Positions 49,722 to 62,400 of a stretch of DNA of 64,000 bases are shown one piece after another (the first letter of the stretch is position 1; the number at the start of each line of letters is the position of its first letter). Both the position numbers and the translations under genes were made by a program. The stretch comes from Cliona cf. orientalis. Lineage: Eukaryota; Porifera; Demospongiae; Clionaida; Clionaidae. The stretch covers positions 1,178,001 through 1,242,000 of the forward strand of contig OZ005702.1 of assembly GCA_963930775.1 (NCBI GenBank), read 5' to 3'. A model generated the notes under the pieces. The model did not search any database and was not told the DNA's origin. It worked only from the letters and a program-made list of their open reading frames with translations.

Positions 49722-52700
49722 ATGATGCTCACGGCTCTTCAGACCAATCCCGGCTCTTCTTCCGTGTTTGCTCTTCACTCTAACCCCGCCCCTAGCTCCG
49801 CCCAACAAGACCAGTCGACCAATCACAGCAGCACCCATCTCGACAACCTCGCCGCTCTGCAGAGTGGGGGGATGAACAGTAAGTCATCTCCTTCCCCTCC
49901 TTCCTCCGCCTCCTCTTCAACAACGACCATTAATTACCAGGGACTTACCCCTCAATTGATCCCCATGGCAACCGTACCCCCATCTCAAGTACTGATAGGC
50001 TCCAATACTGGTGGCTATACGATTTTACCATCCATCACATCTCTGAGCGGCGCTGAGGGAAATTTTGGTAACCTAGCCTCGCTTCATCCGATAGCTGCGG
50101 CCGGCGCTGGTTTCACTCAAGCGTCTGCCTCCTCTGCTCCAATCACTGCCATCCAAGCGACGTATTATCCCCAGGGGCATCACCCTCCTCCCCCCACGCC
50201 CGAACAGGACAGGACGTCTGCGGGGGGAGGAGGGGGAGGGGGTGCCGAGATGTATCGGAGGAGTAACTCCTCACCCGTAGCGCCGGCAGTGCAATTGGCA
50301 ACTTCGACTGCGACAAGTTCGGATCATCACTCGGAGCGTCTTTCTCCCCATTCTCATTCCAGAACTGGAGGCCATACTCGAATACTGCAGAATGGGAACC
50401 AGACACAAAATCCTTCAGACACGAAACCGATCATGGATTCACTCTTACTGCTACAACAGCAACATTTGCTGAATCAGCAACAACAACAACAAGCGGCGGC
50501 GGCCAGTTCCTCGCTTCGTTCCTCTCGAGTAGGGTCCGATGGAGTCCTGACGTCCAGCTCGTCCGATCCAAGCCTACATCACAGCAGCAGTCTGACTAGC
50601 AGTGAAGACGGCGGCAGAAGTAGCGAGAGACTGGGGGGCCGGCTCGATCCCACGTCTCTCTCGTCCTCCTCTCCCACTCCGTCGGGCGGTTCTGGTCACA
50701 GACGAGCGAGTCACAATACCATCATGCATCTCAGTAGCAGCGGCGGCGGAGGGGGTGCCCCTATTGAGATTAAACGTGAACCCCCCGAGGACAGCAGCAC
50801 CATCATTAGCTCTTCCTCCTCCATCAGTGGTGGCGTGGTTCACCAGAGCTGCAGCAGCGGCAGACGTCACTCAGACAGCAGTAGTGTAGATGCCTCAGCC
50901 GTGGCGAATAGTAATATTTCGGTCTCCGGAGCAGCTTCATCATCTTCTAAGAGTTCTCCCTACCCCGTGAGTGCGCTGATCGACGTACCAATGATCACTC
51001 CACTGAACCGAAGTTCTCGAACGTCGAGTTTGAGCAGTTCACTGTCGTCATTTCGATTCGGAGGAAGCCTCAGTCAGCTGTGGGCCTCGCAGATTTCCCT
51101 CTCTGGGAAGATTTCCAACATGAAAAGCACAGGGTAAGTGGGTAAATAAATTGGCCTAATTGAGCTGATTAAGTTAACTAATTGGAAGAAGCTCTTTCTG
51201 GTTGGGGTAGGGTGGGGTCCGATGGTGCGGTGCGGTTCAATGCGTGGTGTTAGTCTAAGAGAGCATGGGAGGCAAAAATGCCTGACCTATGTTCACCGAT
51301 GTAGAAAATTGCCTTTGAGGTATTGAGAGGGATAATCGCATCATGTTTGCACTTTCTGGTAGAAATTTGAAGGCATGCCTGTGGTTATTTACATGTGTGT
51401 AGTTGCTTACGAGCCCTTGAGGCTATGCAGTGACGTCTGTGGGCTCTAATTGGTACAAGGGCTCGTTTGCCATGTTGCTCTTGTACTTTCGTGTGGCTTT
51501 TGGCTTTTGGCAGTCGATTCAGTTGTGGCAAGGATGATGCCATTGTGTTTGTATTTGATCCCTGTTGTTTGAGAGAGCAGTGTGTTGAACGAAGGGGGGG
51601 AAGGGGTAGAGGGATATGTTTATGTTTATGTGTGTATGTGTGTATTGTTGGGGGGGGGGGAGGGAGGGAGGTCTGTGTAGTACATCTTGTTTTATTCTTG
51701 GAAGGAACACTAATTAGCTGGCAGCATTTCCCTGTCTCCCTCCCTCTTTCAATCTTAGTCTCTCTTTCTCCTCACCACCTGCATAACTGTTTTGAGAGGC
51801 CTAATTATTATCTAACTGCCACCAATTTGTAGGCACGCTAATTCTCTGTCCTTTTTCTGATCCCTCATTTGACTGATGGACTCCATTTAGTAGCAGTAAT
51901 TAATCAATAATTATATTATCCCACATTGGACCCCCCTCACTGACTGACTATTATAATGGTGGCATTAGTGCATAATTTCTCCCCCTTCTCATAATCATTG
52001 TGAGGCACGTGTACACTGAAATGTACTCTGCTCCTGCTACTTAAGTAGTAATTGGTTGCAGCTGCGAAATCAATACTGTATCTCACGCATAGATGGTTCA
52101 CTTAATCTCCCACGCACGTCGTGAAATTCCATCACTCCCGATTACCACTAATATTCAATTTCTGCTGACTGTTGATTTCACATTCAAACTGTTGCTGGGG
52201 TCACTTTTTCATTCACCATGCAGTAACAGTTAGTTTTCCAAACATCAGCTGCACCTTGTGTTATTGTAGCAGTGTATCAGTGACGCGGAGTCTACTACTA
52301 ATGAGATATGTAAAATAATAATACTAGATGTAATTCTACCCTCTTAAGCTGGTAGCTGCTAACTTTAGTATTGTGGTGGTATATTATTACATTATATTAT
52401 AGATCCAGGCTCTTTTGAAATGGAATAGCTTGAAAAAGCAGTGTCTGTCAAGGATTTTTTTCTCTTCTAGCTGGCTTTCTAATAGAGAGAGAGAGGGAGA
52501 GGGGGGGAGTGAATGTTCTTGTGCCCTTGTATGTACCGGTTTAATAACCATAGACTTACGTATGCAGCCAGATAATATTATTACTGACTTTTGATGTCTC
52601 GTATTATATACCATAAACTTGGCCGGTGATGGATGTCAATTAGGGGGGGGGGGGGGGAAGAAACACTAGGGCATGCCTGATATGTTGCATTGCAATGTCA

Positions 52701-53437
52701 TATACTGTTATTTGTGAATTTGCATGGCTGTATAGTCATCCATGCATGTGTTCGTGATGTTGAAAGGGTGTGGCACTTGGTTGGTCGTCCGATGGATCGA
52801 TCATGCGAAACGAAGCTCAATATTATTTTGGGAATGGAAGCAATATCTCTACACCCTCTCTCTCCCCCACACACGTAAATTATGCATTAATTCACTCACA
52901 TGCATGCACATGCATGTGCATGTACATGTGTACAGCCATATACATGTGTTTGTTTATGTGAAACCCCTGGTAACCAGTATGTGTTAATACGTTATTGCGT
53001 ATACAAAATGTAATTAATTTATTGGCGACTTTTAATTCAATAATTTCAGGTAAGATTAAGAGTTTAAAGGGTGCATTATCTCATTACGTGGTTTAATTAT
53101 TTGCCTATAATCTTTAAGGCTTATAGTTTATCGAGCCTGAATCATATCGACAGAAATATGCTTTGCTTGCTCATAATAATTTTATGTATTTGGCTTAAAT
53201 TCTGCATGCGTGCATGTACGTGTATATACAAAGGTTGGGAATTAGCTAAAGACATGACATAGCAATGCTGTGATGCGATCGATGTTCAGGTGATTCATAA
53301 AGTAAGGTGCCATAGCAACGATCGATCGATTGATTGATCTGGCTGGGATGAAGTTTTGAGTTGTTGCCAAGTGAAGACATTCGTTTACATGTAGACAGGG
53401 AGCATCATCACACACACACACACACACGCACACACAC

Positions 53438-53476
<39 letters not shown>

Positions 53477-56400
53477 GTTATCATTACAGATGCATACATG
53501 TGTGAATGTAATCGATGAGTGTATATGGGGTATAATATGTTGTGTGTGTGTGTGTGTGTGTGTGTCTGCGTGTGTATGCATCCCTACATGATATGATGTA
53601 ATGTAACGTGTTTGGGTACAACTGTTGGTGGCCCTGAGGGCAATTGGATTATGCACATCTGGTGCAGTGTGTTGATCGAGGTCTAAATTTTCAATTTTCA
53701 ATTTTCGATGAGTCTGCCCATTTATTTGGTTGGTTCTAATATCTGTATTAAGGTTTCAAGCGATCGCGCAATTTAATCCGTGCAATAGAAAGTAACGGAT
53801 AGGTCATTTAATATCAAAATAAGGTGTACTCATTTCTGCTCTGGTATGTGCATGTGCAAAATTTGTACTTACATACAATCGTGTAATAGAAGTGTCTTCA
53901 TACGTATACTGTAAATTTTCGTTGTTAAAAAAATTTTTGCTGTCACAAAATTAAAACACAAAATTATTAAATTTTATCCCCCTCTGCTTGCATTTGAGAT
54001 TCAGAAACGATGTGCCTCCATATTAATTTTATACGGTTTGTGAGGCGGATTGACCCAGCTAGACCAGCTAAGTCCTGTAGTCCTGTGTGGGTTAATTTAA
54101 CTGGAATAGATTAAGGGTTGTTTATCGATTAGCACCTGTCAGTCAGTGAGAGAGAGAGCAAGTCTCGGAACGTTGTCACTAAGTGCAAACTGATTTGTCG
54201 TTTCTCACGACGATCGGGTAAGCTACGTCGCACATGGATGGGTGCATACAGGTATGTGTGTGTGTGAGTGTGTGTTAGGGTCAATGGTCTTATGCTCAGT
54301 ATCCTGGGGGGTCATATGGTGCTACAAATTTGTTGTGGATTGCGATAATTTGCAAAGCTTTGCTGAAATTTTAATCACTGCATAACTCGGTTCCGTGCTT
54401 GTATGTGTCTATCCGTCCGTTTGCTCGTATCCTTATTTAGTATTATCAGCGTACTATCTCGTCTCTCTCTCTCTCTAAACATATCTCAGTGACTCTCTCC
54501 CTCCCTTCCTCCTCCTCCCTCTCTCTTTCTCTCTCCCTCTCCCTCCCTCACTCTCTCTCCTTCTCTCCTGCCCTTTCCCCCCTCTCTTTTTCCCTCTCCC
54601 CCCCACCCCCCCCCCCCCCCCCCCACCGAGATATGTTTAGAGTTCTCATACTTCATGTCCTCTCCCACACAATCTGCACTTCTTAGATGTCAAATATTAG
54701 ACGCCTAAACCTCTTTAATTCTAGAACATATTAAATTTGCTCGCCGTGGTATGTCTATTATTAAGTGACTCAACGCTCATCACGGAATTAATATAATAAT
54801 ATAAACAATTTGAAGCCCTCTTTCTCAGCCTGTGTATGAATTCCTGGACTCGTCGAAGTGTTTATCCCGAACACATGCCTGCCTGACCTCCGACCTCATA
54901 CGTACATACCTACTTTAGTTACAAACGCTATAATTACAGTACATGGACGAAATGTCAATACGTACGTACGTAGATAGGTGCCAAAAGTGCATGCATGTCC
55001 AAACTGGAGTACAAAATTAATGTACCAAATGTGAGGGTCGTGCTTTGTAACGATGTCCTTTGCTACAGGTATAGTGTACCCCCCACGTGGGTCAAACTGT
55101 AATATAAGATCTAGCACAATGATATTACTTTCAGCTTTTAATCCGAAAGCTTATTACTTCTTAATTGATACCTCTGTGTGATGCACATACGTATATAGTA
55201 CACGCTCATATTATATACTTATACGTACTTGCCCCATCCATTAGATCACTAATATCGAGAATGTGGCTCTACCCTACTCTTATTTCACAACTGTACTCCT
55301 TCCTCCAATATTATTGTATCTCGTTGCAGTCTGTCCGTGTTACGGTATATAGTACCTGAAAATTAAAAGCTATCTTTGATGTACTACGTGTGCTCGGAGT
55401 AAATAGTATGTAAATGCGTGCTAGCAACTGGCACACGCACGCACACTCACAGATGCGCACACACGCACACACATGTCATGGACATGGCCTAAAGCGATTA
55501 GTGCGTCCAATCAGATTACAAGATTGCAGAATACGACAACTATCAATGGATGATTGGTATGCAGAATGCAATGACCGTCTATCCGGGCTACCAGTGTTGC
55601 GTATAGCTGCAATTATACTGCGTGGTCGACATATAATAATATGCCGTATTATTTTTTGTAGGGATCGACCCAAAGCATGCTTAGAGATGTCTGGAAATCC
55701 AAGGCCTCTATTGATCGAGAAATGTCTGTTTTGTTAGTCACCGTGATGCTTAATTGATCGAAGCATCCCTTTATTCTGGCCATTAGCCCAACCACAATTA
55801 ATGTGTTTTTGTAGTGTGCGGTCACAGCCAGAGTGCCTAGTTGCCGGATAAAAAAGGAATATCAATATTAAAGAACGCACTTTGTTGGTACCTCAGTATT
55901 AATAGAGCCTCTTCCCCACATTTGCCCTATTCCCAGAATCAGTGTTCTGCGCTGAAATGTGCTTTTTCAGCCCAGCGTGTGACATTGAATAGGTGGGATC
56001 GAATTAGGTCAGCTAGCTAGCTACATGTACGCATCTGCCATGCTAGTTCAGGCAGATGCATGGGAGGAATGCCACATATGTGCGATTATCTAATTCGTGA
56101 ATAATTCATGACTTCCATACGAGTGTCCCACAATAAAGCCAAGGTGTGGCGACCCCCTATTAAGCTAAGCCACTGACTGGCTGTGCAGATACTACAGTGC
56201 TTGTGCTGTTTTGGTATGCGACTTTGTGTCACTATTGGGGCTGCCCTGGGTTTGGGAAGCCTCTACCTGTGGTCACGTCCCATGTGTCTTAGATCATCCG
56301 ACCTAGCTCACCAGGCCTCATGTGTTAAAGGGACATAATCACTTTTAAGAAGGGTCATTTTGGTCCATCAATGAATTAACCCATTATTGAGAGATTTGCA

Positions 56401-59400
56401 ATTAAATTTTGAATATCTCTTTGAGAAATTCATTTTGATCCAACCAATGAGCTTAATAATTAAGAGATTTGCAATAGCTCTTAAAAAATTTTGATCCAAC
56501 CAATGAGCTATTAGTTGTGCATATCACTTTTAAAGTGGTCCATCTTGGTTCGACCAATGGGCTTAAAGGTTTTCAATTAGGTTGCGTCACGCGTGCGTGG
56601 CATTCCTCGCCCCATCTGTCCCATTAATCTGCAATTTGCACCCTGCATGGTTGACCCAACGAACCTTGAAATTGTCAGTTTTTCTTTGAAATTCGTGATG
56701 CATAGTTTTTTATATTCAGCGGGATGCTTTTTTAACCTGTCCTGGATGGTTTATTAACACAATGTGCATACCCCAGCTTCTGAGGATAAATTTATAATAA
56801 GAATTGAAGCATGTGCAATGTACGATCTAGAGTGGAAAAATGAATTTTGATATTTTTGGACGTTGGTTAGCGTTGTGTACTCATGCATGTAGCGTGCATG
56901 CATGTTGTGCACATGCATGCACAGGTGTAGCATGTACATGTGCATGCATGTCGTTTGCAAGCAGTACTACGACCTGGTTCAATTGTATATCTATATCTAC
57001 GTATCTCCTGCAAAGTGTCATTGAGGTTGAACTGAAAAAAATTTAATATTATAATCGGAGATATTAAGTTTGGTGATTGCCCCCAAGATTGCCTTATTGC
57101 AAAAAAATTTAATATTGGTGGATATAAATTGGCAGTTGCAAAGGCAGACCGCCAAATTGCCAATTCCTCGTCAATGACATACACATGACATGGTATTTCA
57201 ATAAGCCTGCAATCAAAAGTAATAATATAACTGCGCACATCATACTGTAACTCATACCCAAGTATATATGAGACTATTGGCTCAATATATGCCTATGTTT
57301 ATAACACGACAACCCTATTTTTAAAAGCAGCTGTTATTAGCTCCACTTGAGTGCGGTAGCGTCCCCTCCTGATGCCAATGGCGACTAATTTCTCTTTGAT
57401 TCGCTGTGAACTTCCAGGCCGTATGGACAAACACATGCTGCTTAGCTGCTAGTGCCTGAAGCATGATACAACACATGCATGCCCTTAAGCTAATTATCAA
57501 GAAATTCAATTCTTTGATATGCATGCAGACATGTGCACTTGTACGGGTTATCACCTCATCTCGATCTCATAATAATATCGCTGCAGTATCGGCCATTGTG
57601 TGTCCTGGCCTCTCTCTGTGTGTGTGTGAGTGTGCACATGTGTACTGTGGTCTTGTGGTTGCATAACAGGTTCTAGTTAGGGTGTGATAAGCACCACCGG
57701 ACGACTTTTTGAACCTCACGCTAATTGGCTTTGTGCACAGTGGGCATTTATTTTTTTTATCATCACTAATTATTTTCGTGGGTGCTTTGTGTCTAGCATG
57801 CCATGGCCCATGCCCCATGCCTAGGTTAAGCATGGTTAGCACAGCACGGCTGCATGGTGACTGATGACATGCACACACACACACACACACACACGCACAA
57901 GGTCCAAACACCTGTTATGCTTCTTTGTGTCTCGAGCAAGTTGGCTGGTTAGCTGGTTGGCGGGCTCACATGCATGCATGCATGTATGTAGTCTGCGCAT
58001 AATTTATGATATCCATAGCAACCAACCCAGCTCCACACATGTGGTGGCATGCGCCATATGCTAGACATATGCTGGTCTACTAAGTGGATATAGACTCGTA
58101 ATTAGGTGTAATTATTGTAGGCCAACGAGGATGGGTGCTTAAAATTCATTTTTTTTGTCTTGTCCAAATGGGTTGGGTGATCATGGGTGTCTCTGGTTAC
58201 ACCAGCTACTGTCACCAGACAGTATTGTGCCCAGCCAAAGTTTGCGGCAATTAGGAGCTGTAATGTAATTATTTCTGGTGGGTCAAATTGAGTTTCGAAA
58301 TTTCTTTTGGTGACCTCTTGATCCATCTGCACAACTAATTGTGTTACTTTTGGTGATAAATTGTCCGGCGGCCGCAGACGGGGGAGATAATATTTATTAT
58401 AATTATAAAGCACTGTCTGCATATTTTTGGATGAACCCTGCATACCGGTAGCTTATCTTACTCTCTCTCCTCCATCTCTTTCCCTCCCTCTCTTCGTGTC
58501 TCCTCTTTCTCTCTTCCTCTCCTTCTCTCTCCCCCTCTCTTCTCTCTCTCTCCCTCCACAAACTCATTAAATAAATTTTTCCACGCTCTCTAAACAAAAG
58601 GCACATTTTAACCTCTTACACTTTACACAATGCAGACCCTAGTCCCATGCATTACCACAAAATTTAATAATCTCTCAGATTCATTTTCCCCAGCTAAATA
58701 CCATTCCCATTAAACTGGAAGCAGCTGCCCCCTCAGTTTTGCCACCTCTGGTATTCCCTTGATGGGAGCTTAAACATACACTGTCAGCTGTGTTTGGAAA
58801 AGGCCTTCCTTAAGGAGCTTAATTAGTTTCTCTCTCACCATTAGTTCTTGGAAGTAGGGAGAGAGAGAGAGAGAGGGGGGTACTGTAGCCTTATCCCCTG
58901 GAGATCTTTAAAATAACTAACAGCTCATGATCACTATAATTATGCTTAATTATAATTAAGCCTTGGTGTGGATTGTTGTAGTGCTTACCTAAGTACAATC
59001 TAAAATTCTTTTTGCCAATTAAACTGAATGTCCTTAGTGAGCTGGAATCCACTATTACAGTAGCCTTAGTAGCCTTGATCAAAAAGCTGGCCTGGGGATG
59101 GGGGATGAGGCTAATGTTTTGGAGTAAACTTGCAGTAAGGTCACCTGTGTAGCTATATAGCTTGTGAGTAAAACGTTGGTTAAGGTCAGCCATACTCACA
59201 TGTAACTACATACCCTGGTGCTGTCATTAACTCAACTGAGGAAGATAAGTTATGGGAATGGGTGAAAGAAAATTTGTGTGTGTGTGCAGTGTCATATGTA
59301 TCTGGTTGTAGAGTTATGCAAAGGAAGTGAGTTAGAGGAGAGAAGAAGGGAGAGAGAGCATGGTGGAGGGAGAGAGAGAGAGAGAGAGAGAGAGCATGAT

Positions 59401-62400
59401 GGAGAGAGAATGAGTAGAGGTTGCACCAAGTGTTTCCATGATGTATATACGTAGCTCTTTTTTTTTGTTATAAATGTGTTTATACTTTTTACAGCCTACA
59501 TGGTGTGCACATGTACGATGTACCCCTGGGGCCACCCCGCATGTATTATTATTATATAATATAGAGCATTGTCAGAGTTGTAGTGTTTGTGCATTTGTAT
59601 ACACACATCTCGGCCTCCATAATGAAGGGCTTTGTTGACCGACCGATCAAGCTTCCAAAAATCTTCAAGTTTTTCACGAGGAAATGATTACTCTGGAAAC
59701 ACAGGAGGAAAAGCAACTCAAAAGGGATCAAAGTCTACGGTGGAGGTGCTCCGTTTACTAGCTGTCCTTGGAGCCTGAAAGCAGCCATGAAGCCATGGAT
59801 CGCTCTAGTGCCTCCCTACCTCCTTGAAGGTGCCTAGCTACCTGGTTAGAGTACGTCGAGCTTCTCCTACTGAGAGAGCACCCTGAAGCTGGGATTCATT
59901 GTTGGGGACATTATTTGCTTGCTTGCTTAAGAGGGAAACAAAAAATAATATTATTATTAACAAGAAGACCATGAGGTATACGGCAGACCCACAGTGCTGA
60001 CTAGCTAGTAACTAATATTTCGTGTACGTACAACTTGTCACTGTAGCTATGCAGTTATGGGTAGCTACCAGAGCAGTTACTACGGTTACCGCAACGTTGG
60101 ACTTCCACGAATAATGGTGATAATAATTCCGGTGCTTTGTTGCTCTATAGTCAAAGGTGATGTACGTGCGCAAGTTATGGCTATAACTGTCCTTTTGCAG
60201 ATTAATTTGACATTCTTAGGCGATCTAGTAGCTGTGCGCGTCTCTCTCTCTCCGAAATTGAGTTATGTAGATGCTCCAAACAAACAAAATCATGAGCTCT
60301 GTGTGTGTGTGTGTGTGACTTTTGTGGCTGCGCTGCATTAGCGAGGGTCGGTTGATGGGGTGCATTAGTTGGCTGGAGACGCTAATTAGCTTCACACGCC
60401 GTGCCGTCACGTAACCCCCTGACTCTGAAGTGGTTTGGTTCAAAATATTGTTTTTAGGGATCAAACATTAATAAAGACACTACAGCAACAGTATAAGCTT
60501 CTGAATCAAGACAAATAGTATTAAGCAGATTTGCATATTATTAAACGTCGATGGGTGGCTAGTATGGGAAGTTATTTAGCTGGTTCTTTTGGATATTGGG
60601 TTATATTTGGACGCCAAACTAACTCGATCAATGAGACGCATGATGTAGCTAGCCGATCAAGATCAACCAATCAACCAACCAACCAACCGTCGGTGGCTGA
60701 CGGACAGACACACTGGCGTGCATGATGGATGCATGGGAGAAAACATGGCAGGCAGCATACCACGGCCAATTATGTCGAGTTTATGCTCTCCATTTCTTCC
60801 CTATTGCATTAAGCTGTGAGAACACACAAGCCCCTGAAGTGGGGGGCTAATGGGATTTGGGTAGCGCAGAGTTGTTTAGCTTTTGTTGAATTATCAATCG
60901 ACCTTCTTTGTAGGGGAGTTGTACGTGGTGTGTACTTTTTGCTGTTTTGTTGCCGGCGGCAACGGGCCCTCAGGGTCCTTGGATGTTGGAGGCATGCTTT
61001 GGGTGTCACCTGTCCATAGTTGTGCTGTTGCCAAATGTCAACGCGAAAAAGGAGAGGTGGAATTGTTGCATAATTTTTTTTTTTGGTATTTGAAGGGTTG
61101 TGACGAATGGAAGAATTGTATCCATTGTGCTTATAATTAGAGAGGAAGGGAAGAGAGAGGAAGAGAGAGAAAGAGAAAGAGAAAGAGAGAGAGGGAGAGG
61201 GAGGGAGAGAGAAAAACAAGTGCTAAAAATTCTATTTCTTGTTGTCTTCCCATGCTTCTATGTTTTTATGTTGCAATACAAAACGTGCTATAATTATAGT
61301 AAAGATTTAACACGATTACTCTAGGATTTCTGTTTGGTAAGGGGTATTTGTTTTTCGAAGTCTACTCAAGTCCAAACAAAACCTGGCGGCGACTAAATTT
61401 CCTTTCCTTCACCCTGGCCCACCTTGGTATGGGGTGTAGTTTCCATGGCGACACTGGACTACACACCCATGGGAGAGTTAGTTTAGGCACAGACCAACTC
61501 AAGTCCTAATTGGCATTTATTGCGCTAATGTGGCAGATCCCAGTGGGTGCCCCCCTTTATTGTAATGGTACAATTATAGTGTGTGTGTGCTATGATGGAT
61601 AGGAAATGGAGTAGCTATTTTGATTTGAGGTAGCTACAGTGTAGCTATATGTATTCTGCATTTTTATGAAACAGAAGACACAGCAAAATTAAATAATAAT
61701 TATTGTGATTCTGGAGACTGGTTCAGGGGCAGCTAGTAGCTGTCAGGGATTAAATAAAATAAATATAGAATGTCTACCACCTAGCATTATAGAGTTTCTC
61801 TTGTGTGATAGCTATTAATAGGAATTTTATGGCTTTATATTAGCAGTTCCTTCTTCTTGGAGGGAGAACATATAATATAATAATAATGTGCACATTTCCA
61901 AGAAAAGTGGGGCCTGCTAACTGTAACATGAATGGATGTAATAGTGCCTGATAATATTCATTTTTTTTTGTCCTGTAACATGACATCACGTTCATGTCAT
62001 CATTCTCCCATCCATCCACTGACTATTATATCATAATTATCGTTATAATTGTTATTGCGTGGGTTTTGGTCTTGGCTTCACTTGGCTTGGCTTGGCCTGG
62101 CTTTGGCTTTGGCACAGCGTGGCCACCACATGAAGAGAGGGGAGGCTCCTTCTGGGACAAACCACTTAATCAAGTTACTTATCTGATGAAGTTAATTCGA
62201 TTTTTATGCCCCCTTCCTTCCTTCCTCTCTCCCTGCCTGCTTGCCTGCATGCAGTACAACAGTCTGAATGACTAGGGCTTGGTAGTATAGGGAGTATTAT
62301 GTAAATATTTCCCCTTGATGTGGAAGCTGGGGTTGAAAACGAGACATTTAATGTGATTTTGTTCCCACTGATCATGGATAGATTTGTGGAACATTAATTT

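Noticed and set aside
50574..50889. Open frames on both strands inside the regulator's first exon
   Set aside because: Shadow frames of the GC-richer Ser/Gly coding sequence in the main frame.
53242..53701. Val-Cys and Thr-His repeat frames
   Set aside because: Artefacts of the (CA)n/(TG)n microsatellites.
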